Source: AB-137-C09 sp964458185 (lineage in GTDB: Bacteria > Pseudomonadota > Zetaproteobacteria > Mariprofundales > Mariprofundaceae). From it: a DNA stretch of 64,000 nucleotides. Location of the stretch: contig CAYWFG010000007.1 of the NCBI GenBank assembly GCA_964458185.1, positions 11,412-75,411 of the forward strand, written 5' to 3'. The first letter of the stretch is position 1. Every line of letters begins with the position of its first letter. The notes beneath the pieces were generated by a model. That model did no database searches. It was not told the origin of the DNA and saw only the letters and a program-made list of their open reading frames with translations. The position numbers and the translations under genes were made by a program. Positions 34,364 to 41,664 of this stretch are shown here, piece after piece.

Positions 34364-36538
34364 TTACTCCTTTTGTGTACTTATCTGCCATGCAGGAATG
34401 CCTGCATCGCCTTGTTGCCCAAATTCTTGCAATGTCGTCCGTAGACTGTTCGCTTCAGTGTGTAACACCATATCAACACAACCCAGCAATGGCACAATCT
34501 GCGCTTTACTGTGCATGATTGATGATTCCCCCAAGGGGTAATGCAAGGTATGAACGCCTTCTTGCAACCAAGCTTCACCTTGCCACACGCGTGTATAATG
34601 GCTATGCAGTCCCCTGCCTAAAGGGTAGCACAATGATGCCCATAGTCTATGAACAGGTGTCAATGGCATCAAGGTCATACTGGGTTCATCGTCCCAACAC
34701 GCGACATGCTCACCAAAGGGGGTTAAACCCAGTGCTAAGATCAAGGCATCCAACACAGGGTCTTTTACCCCTTGGCGATCAAAAAAAGCCAATACCTGTT
34801 GCCCATCAATAAACGCTACGCTCGCGCCTGTGCTGCTTTGCAATCGAAATTGCCCTGCTAAGGTCAACACCACAGTAAAGCGTTGCACAAAAGGCTGATC
34901 CACATGATTATCAACACGGTAATCAAATACACGCCCAACACGAAGGTCGATACTGTTACGCAACGATTGATTGATCTTTGGCAAAATCACTTGATCGCCT
35001 TCATGGGGTCTGGCATACAATGTAAACACAGGAGTATTTTGCGCTGTCGTTTGGTACAACAAGGTTGCCAAATGAAAGGGCATGGTCGCGCTCCCTAACA
35101 CCACCCCCGATTGCACATGCATATGCAAATGCGGTTGCGGTGAACGCCCTGAACTGCCACATTGTGCCAGTGCCTGACCGATACCCACATAAGCACCGAT
35201 CACCGTCTCAACGCTGTATTGTTTTAGATGCGCCAGCAACAAATAGAAACCATTTGGCATGCGAATGAGAATGTAATTGCCCCAATTATTATCTGTATCC
35301 ACCTCACCAGGGGGGTTATCGGGCAAGCTTGTTTCCGCAGCCACCACATAGCCTTCAACAGGGGCTATAATCGGCAGTGAAAAACAATAATAATGCTCAA
35401 GCGCCGTACCCAAGCCTGAAAAACTTTTCCCATCTTCGGTAATGTAAAAATCAAAAGCATATTGCCACGGTGGGCGGTGAGTGTGCGCGCCATCAAAGCC
35501 TTGGTACACCGTCCAACGACCATAAAAAGGCAGCAATACAGGAATGCTACCAAACGCACCATGGCGAACGGCTGCCATCCGCGCCCGCTCATAACTCACT
35601 TCTGGCAATGCAGGGGCATCGAGCAATAATTGCAGCCTTGCCGATGCAGGGCGTTTTTTTAATGCCAACAATACAATCAAAGAAGTCATCAAAAACGGCA
35701 ATGCCATCACTGGCAAACCATAGACCAACATAAAGGTTTCCGAGGCAGAGGTCACGAGGGCTGCCAGCACTGCACCGACCATTGCCAAGGCAAAGCTTTG
35801 TTTATCTGGCACGGTAAAAATACCACCGATGGCAATCGCGGTAAGAATAAAATTAAAACCATTCCAGCTAACCAAATCAGGGTGAGGGCTACCCGTCAAC
35901 AAAGAATAACAAGCAAAACCCACGGTAAACCCTGTCACTGCCAAAAAAGCCAAATAGCGTGAGGTCAACAACAAGCCGATAAACATCAGCACACCCGGCA
36001 ATGGATGCGGAATAAAAAATGCCGTTCCCAACGCGGTGAAAAATTGATCCACCCACGGATGAATAAACACACCATGCGGGGTCATCGGTAATAAATAACG
36101 GCTTAACGTACCATAACTGTGCGCTGCCAAGGTTACTGTCAACGCCACTAACACAAACGGCAGACTCAATGCAGGCAAATGATCCAGCCGCCACAACATA
36201 TCGGCAATGGCAACCGTGGAAAACACTGCCATGATCGCACCTAACACCACCAATAAACCTAGGTATAAATCAAGTTGGTAATACGCGCCTAAAGCAAGCC
36301 CTACCAACAAACTGTTGTACACATGCAAGCCACTCTCTAGGTGGCTAAAATTTAACAGCCGTGCCGTTAAAATACCCACCAAGGCAGCCAACAAGCCACT
36401 TAACCCTGCATTAGGGAACCAAAAAGTAGCAAGCAACAACACTGCCCCCACCCACGGCTTTTCGGTAAACAAAATAGAGGCATAAGCCCGCAACAAACCT
36501 GTGAGCATGGTCGATGGGGTTGATGTTATGATAAACAT
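34364..36538 (-). CDS. Urea-transporter-like channel fused to an M23-type peptidase domain
   Basis: 724 aa. Residues 1-300 form about ten hydrophobic helices in two homologous halves, with HVYNSLLVGLALG and SWNGFNFILTAIAIGGIFT at matching places, the NxLLxGL-type signature of UT urea channels. A LytM/M23 fold follows (about 330-490): PPWQYAFDFYITEDG, NWGNYILIRMPNGFYLLLAH, GQALAQCGSSGRS and PHLHMHVQ. The HxH and LAH ligands are present. The first ligand, normally in an H-x3-D motif, is less clear: the region reads HRPPWQYAFDF, where the nearest His is nine residues before the Asp. The last 230 residues are unassigned. A ribosome binding site (AAAAGGATTC) precedes the ATG. Confidence 0.82.
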   Translation of the reverse strand: MFIITSTPSTMLTGLLRAYASILFTEKPWVGAVLLLATFWFPNAGLSGLLAALVGILTARLLNFSHLESGLHVYNSLLVGLALGAYYQLDLYLGLLVVLGAIMAVFSTVAIADMLWRLDHLPALSLPFVLVALTVTLAAHSYGTLSRYLLPMTPHGVFIHPWVDQFFTALGTAFFIPHPLPGVLMFIGLLLTSRYLAFLAVTGFTVGFACYSLLTGSPHPDLVSWNGFNFILTAIAIGGIFTVPDKQSFALAMVGAVLAALVTSASETFMLVYGLPVMALPFLMTSLIVLLALKKRPASARLQLLLDAPALPEVSYERARMAAVRHGAFGSIPVLLPFYGRWTVYQGFDGAHTHRPPWQYAFDFYITEDGKSFSGLGTALEHYYCFSLPIIAPVEGYVVAAETSLPDNPPGEVDTDNNWGNYILIRMPNGFYLLLAHLKQYSVETVIGAYVGIGQALAQCGSSGRSPQPHLHMHVQSGVVLGSATMPFHLATLLYQTTAQNTPVFTLYARPHEGDQVILPKINQSLRNSIDLRVGRVFDYRVDNHVDQPFVQRFTVVLTLAGQFRLQSSTGASVAFIDGQQVLAFFDRQGVKDPVLDALILALGLTPFGEHVACWDDEPSMTLMPLTPVHRLWASLCYPLGRGLHSHYTRVWQGEAWLQEGVHTLHYPLGESSIMHSKAQIVPLLGCVDMVLHTEANSLRTTLQEFGQQGDAGIPAWQISTQKE

Positions 36539-36551
36539 TGAATCCTTTTGT

Positions 36552-36578
36552 TGGCTCTCATGCCAAGCATGAGAGCCA
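36552..36578 (-). terminator. Perfect 12-bp stem-loop between two operon genes
   Basis: TGGCTCTCATGC, CAA, GCATGAGAGCCA: a perfect 12-bp stem with a 3-base loop in the 58-bp gap between the small barrel gene and the urea-channel fusion. No T-run follows on either strand, so it is unlikely to be a plain intrinsic terminator. It could protect the 3' end of the barrel mRNA or lower read-through into the membrane fusion gene. Confidence 0.55.
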
Positions 36579-36596
36579 GATAAAATCAGCTAAACC

Positions 36597-37172
36597 TTAA
36601 AACGCATAATGCACGGTGGCAGTAAAGCCATTGACATCCAAGCCTTTAAAGTTGGTGTTTTTGCTAGCAACATCAGCTTTGCTTGAGTAACGCACCCATT
36701 CTGCGCCAACACGCCATTCTGGTGTGACTGCATATTCACCGCCTAAACCAAAGGTTAGATTGGTGCTGGTCTTGCCTTGTTTGATACCTGCCTTCGCACC
36801 CGTTGCTGCAGTGAAACTGGCTTTTAATGAAGTAACACCTAACAAGCCGTACACTGTCACATTATCCATCACTTCATACTGGGGTTTCGCCAACACCGAG
36901 GCAAACCAGTCAACTTTGCTTTGTTCAATAATAGGACCAAAGTCAGCATTATCGGTTGAACCCACACTGCCCAAGCGAATTTCTGCTGCAAAATGGCGAT
37001 GAAACTGCATGCCTGCCAAAGCATAGCCACCCAGAGCCGTTTTTTTGTTTTTACCTGGATCCATCTCAAACATACCAAGACCAGCCCCGACATAAAGGTT
37101 TTGCTCTGCTGCTTGGGCAACCCCTATACCACTGCACGTCATCATTACGGCTGCAAGCCATATTTTTTTCAT
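36597..37172 (-). CDS. Small outer-membrane beta-barrel protein (OmpA/OmpW-like, 8-stranded)
   Basis: 191 aa. Signal peptide KKIWLAAVMMTCSGIGVAQA, then a mature barrel: NLYVGAGLGMFEMDP, FAAEIRLGSVGST, YGLLGVTSLKASF, NLTFGLGGEYAV, WRVGAEWVRYSS, and a terminal strand GFTATVHYAF ending in Phe. The pattern fits the OMP_b-brl family of eight-stranded barrels. It is 52 bases downstream of the decarboxylase gene on the same strand. Confidence 0.85.
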   Translation of the reverse strand: MKKIWLAAVMMTCSGIGVAQAAEQNLYVGAGLGMFEMDPGKNKKTALGGYALAGMQFHRHFAAEIRLGSVGSTDNADFGPIIEQSKVDWFASVLAKPQYEVMDNVTVYGLLGVTSLKASFTAATGAKAGIKQGKTSTNLTFGLGGEYAVTPEWRVGAEWVRYSSKADVASKNTNFKGLDVNGFTATVHYAF

Positions 37173-37223
37173 TATGTTCTCCTTGTTGAAGTATTCAACA
37201 GGCGCATACTAAAACCCAATAGC

Positions 37224-38594
37224 TTAAACAGAAATTAAATGTGCAGGCAAACGCTCTTGCGCTGTGACTGCTGCCAAGTCTTCGGCTTCACGAATCACAT
37301 GCACTTGTTGCTCAGTATCAATCATGATTACATTGGGGCGGTATTCGATAAACTGCATCCATTGGGTATTGTTGTATGCGCCAACAGGGCTGAATACCAA
37401 GGCATCGCCCACATTGAGAGGGGGAAGCATGATGCTGGCACGCATCACATCAATGTTCATGCACAACGGACCATACAATACGGTATCTTCAGCAACGCCT
37501 TCTAAGGGCTGGACGGGCGTGACTTGATGGTTGTACCAAAAGCCTGTAAATAACAGGTTTACCCCTGCATCAATCACCGAAGAACGGCGACCATCGGGCA
37601 ATCGTTTGTTGGCGATCACCGAAGTGACCAAAATTTCTGCATCATCCACCACGCCACGACCACTTTCCATAATCAAGCGGGGTTTATTTTTACCCTGCGC
37701 GACACGGTCTTTGGTGGCATAATTCAATGCCGTGCAAATCGCTTCGGCATATTGGTCGGTGGTTGGCACGACTTGTTCGGGCGGTAAATACGTACCATGC
37801 AAGGTATTGAGCGAGGCAAAACCACCACCTATATCAATGCTGTCAATCTCACAACCTGTCGCAGCTTCGATTTGTTCCATAAAGGCACACATGATATTGA
37901 TCTGTGCGGTATAGGCGCGAGGGTCTAACACAAAGGTTCCCAAATGACTGTGTAAGCCACACAAATTTAACTGCTTGCTTTCGGCAAGCAAACGCGCTGC
38001 ATCCATCGCTTGCCCTGATTCAATATTAAAACCAAAGCGCGTCCAAGGGTCGGTAAAGCCTGTATCAAAATTAAGCCGCATGGTCACATTGACCAGTTTA
38101 TCTGCTTTTTGTGCCACATCATCAAGCAAGTATAATTCATCCAAATTATCCAGATGAATACGCGCCCCTTCAGCCACCACCAATTCCAAGGTGCTGCGTG
38201 ATTTATGTGGACCATTGAATAAAATCTTTTCCGCAGGCATGCCTAAGCTGCGCGCTTTTTGGTATTCAAAAATAGAAACGACTTCTGCCCATGCCCCTTC
38301 TTGATGCAATATATTGCACACAGCTCCCAGATAATTGGTTTTATACGACCAACTGTAGACAACATCACTGTAGCGTGTTTCAAAGGCGCGGAGCAAACGG
38401 CGAACATTGTTGCGTAAGCGTTTCTCCGACAAAATAAATAACGGTGAACCGTAAGTTTTAAGCAGCGGCGCAATGGCTACGCCTTCAAAATCTTCGTTGT
38501 ATTGGGTGGCTGCCGTGCTACCAAACTTATTCAGCGCACCCAAACGATGGGGCGTTAAGGTGGGTTTTTTCCATGCTTTTTTTTGTGCTGTCAT
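37224..38594 (-). CDS. Fold-type III PLP-dependent decarboxylase (DAP/ornithine/arginine decarboxylase family 2)
   Basis: 456 aa. PLP-binding Lys in YSWSYKTNYL; barrel elements HSHLGTFVLDPRAY, DIGGGFASLN and ESGRGVVDD; the beta-domain has GPLCMNIDVM with the Cys and Asp used for substrate binding in ODC/DapDC enzymes; the PLP-contacting Tyr is in GAYNNTQWMQF. The substrate is not determinable: meso-diaminopimelate, ornithine, arginine, or a modified amino acid or peptide are all possible. Placement with ATP-grasp and PqqD argues against a plain LysA. The start overlaps the ATP-grasp stop by 4 bases. Confidence 0.85.
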   Translation of the reverse strand: MTAQKKAWKKPTLTPHRLGALNKFGSTAATQYNEDFEGVAIAPLLKTYGSPLFILSEKRLRNNVRRLLRAFETRYSDVVYSWSYKTNYLGAVCNILHQEGAWAEVVSIFEYQKARSLGMPAEKILFNGPHKSRSTLELVVAEGARIHLDNLDELYLLDDVAQKADKLVNVTMRLNFDTGFTDPWTRFGFNIESGQAMDAARLLAESKQLNLCGLHSHLGTFVLDPRAYTAQINIMCAFMEQIEAATGCEIDSIDIGGGFASLNTLHGTYLPPEQVVPTTDQYAEAICTALNYATKDRVAQGKNKPRLIMESGRGVVDDAEILVTSVIANKRLPDGRRSSVIDAGVNLLFTGFWYNHQVTPVQPLEGVAEDTVLYGPLCMNIDVMRASIMLPPLNVGDALVFSPVGAYNNTQWMQFIEYRPNVIMIDTEQQVHVIREAEDLAAVTAQERLPAHLISV

Positions 38595-39670
38595 TGGACT
38601 TGTCCTTGTGTCTTCGTTGCGCCAGCAATTGCTATGGCTTCAAATGTTTCAATATCAATCACGGTTTCTAGAGCATAGCGAATCATCATTTTGCCAACAT
38701 CGGGTGGCGATAACGATGGCGTATCCCCGTTAATGAGTGCCACCAATGCCGCAGGTAAATTCACCCCTGATGCGGTTGCCAAATAGACCCAAGCAGGAAA
38801 ACGCGGATTAATCTCAATCAATAAATAGCGACCCGTTTGTGCCTCTTTCATGATCTCTACTTCCAAAGGTCCCGGCCATTTTAGCGTGGCAATCAATTTT
38901 CGTGCAACCGTTTCAAGCTGGGCATCCATGATGGTAATACCCGACCATGCTTTGCCTTTGTCAGTCACCGCTTGCTTGCGCATCATCACCGCTCCCAGCA
39001 TCTCGCCTGTGCCATCGCCCACGGCAACCAGATTGACTTCATGCCCCTTGGCATAGCGTTGCACCAACACGGGTAAGCCCCATTCTGCGGCTATCCGCCG
39101 AAACGCTGCTGCACCTTCATCGGCATTAGCCACCACTGCGGCATCATAAAAAACGCCTTTGACCACCATTGGGTAATGCCAGCCTTGTTCATGGCAGCTA
39201 TAAAAAAAATTACTGCTGGTAATATTGGTGGTTTCGGGGTAAGAAACACCTGCATCTTTTGCCAAGGCATCAAGGCGATCTTTATTACGTGCCAACAATT
39301 GTTCACGGTCAGGCAACAACATACGAATGCCAACGCTGGCTAATTCACTTTGCAAACGGGTGAAGCTCATTAATTCCGCATCAAGACAAGGAATCAATAC
39401 ATCAATATGTTCCAGTGATTGAATATATTGCAACCGCTCTAATAACTGTTGCTCCCCTGCCGAGGGGTAAGGCAATAAATACCCCGCATCACAGAAATCA
39501 GACAAATACAAACCAGGGTCAAGCACATCATAGCCCATGCCAATGATACGCGCCTGCTCACCATACGCCTCACGAATACTCCGTGCCACGGCAAGCCCTG
39601 GCCCTGGATTTTCGGGCTTGGCATTCATGCCTGTGATGGCAATGGTAATCGATGTTACGCACTTGTTCAT
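38591..39670 (-). CDS. ATP-grasp ligase-like enzyme
   Basis: 359 aa. N-terminal pre-ATP-grasp domain (VTSITIAITGMNAKPENPGP, then VLIPCLDAELMSFTRLQSEL); ATP-grasp subdomains with LARNKDRLDALAKDAGVSYP, MVVKGVFYDAAVV, PVLVQRYAKGHEVNLVAVGD and the metal site GPLEVEIMKEAQ, LIEINPRFPAWVY. The layout resembles CarB-type and peptide/amino-acid ligases that activate a carboxylate as acyl-phosphate. The substrate is unknown. It overlaps both neighbours by four bases (TetR::PqqD upstream, decarboxylase downstream), so the three products are probably made in fixed proportion. Confidence 0.87.
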   Translation of the reverse strand: MNKCVTSITIAITGMNAKPENPGPGLAVARSIREAYGEQARIIGMGYDVLDPGLYLSDFCDAGYLLPYPSAGEQQLLERLQYIQSLEHIDVLIPCLDAELMSFTRLQSELASVGIRMLLPDREQLLARNKDRLDALAKDAGVSYPETTNITSSNFFYSCHEQGWHYPMVVKGVFYDAAVVANADEGAAAFRRIAAEWGLPVLVQRYAKGHEVNLVAVGDGTGEMLGAVMMRKQAVTDKGKAWSGITIMDAQLETVARKLIATLKWPGPLEVEIMKEAQTGRYLLIEINPRFPAWVYLATASGVNLPAALVALINGDTPSLSPPDVGKMMIRYALETVIDIETFEAIAIAGATKTQGQVQ

Positions 39671-39954
39671 GCCAGCAGCTTCCGCAACTGCCCTGCAAAT
39701 TCGGTAATATCGCGCGCTGCTGTTTGTGCATCCACGTCAAAGGCTTCGCTCACAGCGGTGAGCAGCGCAGGCATATCGTATTGTTTTTGCAACAAACGAA
39801 GCAAAAACAGACCTATGGCATTGGCTGTAAAGCTGCGCCCATTGACGGGGTCAAAAACAAAGCCACTGTCATTCAATGCTAATTGCTGCAACGCTTCATA
39901 AGCGGGAAAAAGCTCTGCCGTTGCACTTGATTTTTCCCAAGGTAAACCATCCAT
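39667..39954 (-). CDS. Probable separate PqqD-like protein from an internal start
   Basis: An in-frame ATG at 39954 (residue 174 of the TetR frame) is preceded by AAAAGGAGCAATTT, an excellent ribosome binding site with six bases to the ATG. The product would be 95 aa, beginning MDGLPWEKSS, the normal size of stand-alone PqqD proteins. It contains the whole PqqD-like domain and none of the TetR part. This entry overlaps the full frame on purpose: the sequence supports initiation here, while expression of the long fusion remains possible because no stop codon separates the two. Confidence 0.6.
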   Translation of the reverse strand: MDGLPWEKSSATAELFPAYEALQQLALNDSGFVFDPVNGRSFTANAIGLFLLRLLQKQYDMPALLTAVSEAFDVDAQTAARDITEFAGQLRKLLA

Positions 39955-40473
39955 AAATTGCTCCTTTTGTTCTTTTCGACGGGGATTTTCTGGGTTCCAT
40001 GCTCGATACAATGAAACCATCAAATGATCGCCAAGGATAGCCGCCGAAACCATCGCAGGGCGATCGTGCAAACACGCAATACGCGCTTGAAACTGTTGTT
40101 GCACATCCATACGGATGTGTGCCATCTGCTGCCGCAAATGCGGCACATCCATGGTTTGGCAACAGATAAAACTCAATAAGGCATCATCATCCAATAATCG
40201 CTGAATGGTATACAAAAAACCATTGCGACCTGCGGGCATACCAGCAAGCAGGGTGTTCAGTTGCTTGTTTCGGCTCTCAACCCATGCCGTTAACATCGCC
40301 TCGCGGTTGGCAAAATGCCGAAACAACACCCCATCTGACACCCCCGATTCCCGCGATACACGCTGCGTGGTCAAAAAAGCCAAGGCATTTTTCATGGCTA
40401 TGCGATCTATCGCAGCAAGCACTTGCTGGTAACGGCGGGTCGCAACGGCAGTTTTTTTAGGCGCGTAAGACAT
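39667..40473 (-). CDS. TetR-type regulator fused in frame to a PqqD-like peptide-binding domain
   Basis: 268-aa frame. Residues 1-60 are a TetR helix-turn-helix (FLTTQRVSRESGVSDGVLFR, then HFANREAMLTAWV); 60-173 are the helical ligand/dimer region. From about 174 the frame continues as a PqqD-like domain: FVFDPVNGRSFTANAIGLFL, LRLLQKQYDMPALLTAVSEA, FDVDAQTAARDITEFAGQLR. PqqD and related RiPP recognition elements bind precursor peptides for modifying enzymes. An ATG with a strong ribosome binding site occurs exactly at the junction (39954). Regulation: a 16-bp palindrome lies 17 bases upstream. Fusion of a regulator to PqqD is unusual; the protein could be one chain, two products, or both. Confidence 0.75.
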   Translation of the reverse strand: MSYAPKKTAVATRRYQQVLAAIDRIAMKNALAFLTTQRVSRESGVSDGVLFRHFANREAMLTAWVESRNKQLNTLLAGMPAGRNGFLYTIQRLLDDDALLSFICCQTMDVPHLRQQMAHIRMDVQQQFQARIACLHDRPAMVSAAILGDHLMVSLYRAWNPENPRRKEQKEQFMDGLPWEKSSATAELFPAYEALQQLALNDSGFVFDPVNGRSFTANAIGLFLLRLLQKQYDMPALLTAVSEAFDVDAQTAARDITEFAGQLRKLLA

Positions 40474-40490
40474 GGGTGCGAATAAGAAAC

Positions 40491-40506
40491 GAAAGTAAAG
40501 ACTTTC
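40491..40506. promoter_or_regulatory. Candidate TetR operator in the divergent spacer
   Basis: GAAAGT-AAAG-ACTTTC, a perfect 6-bp dyad with a 4-base centre, lies in the 60-bp gap between the TetR::PqqD gene (start 40473, minus) and the MFS gene (start 40534, plus). TetR proteins typically bind such palindromes between divergent genes and repress both. Assignment to this regulator is inference from position. Confidence 0.5.
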
Positions 40507-40533
40507 ACAACTGTTTTTTATTATTGGCGTTCA

Positions 40534-41658
40534 ATGTATAGCCTGCCAACCCTCATGCGTACATTTTATTTTATCTATTTTTCTATCATGGGCTTGATGC
40601 TGCCCTTTTTCCCTGTCTATTTGGCAGCACTGCACATGAATGCTGCCACCATTGGTTTTATGGTGGGTTTATTATCGGCAGCACGCATGCTTGCACCGCC
40701 CCTCTTTGGTTATTATCTGGAACAACGGCAACACAATGCAGCGGCAGTACTCGCCGTGGCAGGCGTGGTGGCAGCCATCAGCGTCGTGCCGTTAAATCAT
40801 ACGGTTTCATGGCTGCCCTTGTTTGCCTTATTGGTGCTATTATTTTCGGTGTTATGGGCTGGCATGCTTCCTGCTGCCGATAGTTTAACCCTTGCCATGA
40901 CAAAACAACAAGGTAGCGACTATGGACGTATTCGTCTTTGGGGTTCGATTGGATTTATTGCCAGTTCAATGCTCGCTGGCGCATGGTTAGAAGGGCAGGC
41001 GATTGATTATTTACCGTGGATTGTTGCAGGCTTGATGCTTTTGTTGGCAGTGAGTGCATGGGCGTTTCATGCGCCTAGCCATACGGCAGCGGCGCACAGC
41101 AAACAGCCAATAGCTGAAAAAAAATGGTCGCCAGCATTGCGCCGTTTGATGATCGGTGGTCTGCTGATGCAATGTTCCCATGGTGCTTATTATGGTTTTT
41201 TCAGCCTTTATTTGATTCAACTGGGCTATGACCATCAAACCATTGGTTTGTTGTGGGTGGTGGGTGTACTGGCTGAAATTGTATTGATGGCTTATGGCGG
41301 CACATGGTTGCAACAATTACCACTGAACACTTGCCTGCGGGCGTGTTTTTTGCTCGCTGCATTGCGCTGGTTAGGCATTGGCATGGTGGAAGATTATGTC
41401 TTACTGATTGTATTTCAATTGCTACATGCTGCCAGTTTTGCTGCTTTTCATGTTGCCAGTGTCACAGGTATTAGCCGTATTTCACCTGCCTCACAGCACA
41501 TCTCAACCCAAGGGTGGTTTGCTGCGATGGGGTTTGGTTTAGGGGGTATGTTAGGGATTATGTTAGCAGGGCAAGTGGTTAACACGATCGATATTCAGGC
41601 AGCGTTTTTATTGTCGGTATTGGTTGCACTGGCTGGGGTGTGGTTGTATCGGAAGTAA
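40534..41658 (+). CDS. MFS transporter (3-phenylpropionate/nucleoside-permease-like, HcaT type)
   Basis: 374 aa, about 12 hydrophobic segments. The N-terminus (FYFIYFSIMGLMLPFFPVYL), the loop DYGRIRLWGSIGFIASSM after helix 4-5 and MQCSHGAYYGFFSLYLIQLG at helix 7 match the MFS_1_like/HcaT group. Family members include putative phenylpropionate and sugar carriers; the substrate here is unknown. It is divergent from the TetR::PqqD operon across a palindrome, so export or import of that operon's substrate or product is plausible. It ends 6 bases from nadB, which is convergent. Confidence 0.85.
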   Translation: MYSLPTLMRTFYFIYFSIMGLMLPFFPVYLAALHMNAATIGFMVGLLSAARMLAPPLFGYYLEQRQHNAAAVLAVAGVVAAISVVPLNHTVSWLPLFALLVLLFSVLWAGMLPAADSLTLAMTKQQGSDYGRIRLWGSIGFIASSMLAGAWLEGQAIDYLPWIVAGLMLLLAVSAWAFHAPSHTAAAHSKQPIAEKKWSPALRRLMIGGLLMQCSHGAYYGFFSLYLIQLGYDHQTIGLLWVVGVLAEIVLMAYGGTWLQQLPLNTCLRACFLLAALRWLGIGMVEDYVLLIVFQLLHAASFAAFHVASVTGISRISPASQHISTQGWFAAMGFGLGGMLGIMLAGQVVNTIDIQAAFLLSVLVALAGVWLYRK

Positions 41659-41664
41659 CTGATA

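Noticed and set aside
35889..36194. Long minus-strand frame inside the urea-channel gene, and many similar frames opposite housekeeping genes
   Set aside because: Shadow frames of well-supported genes in other reading frames.
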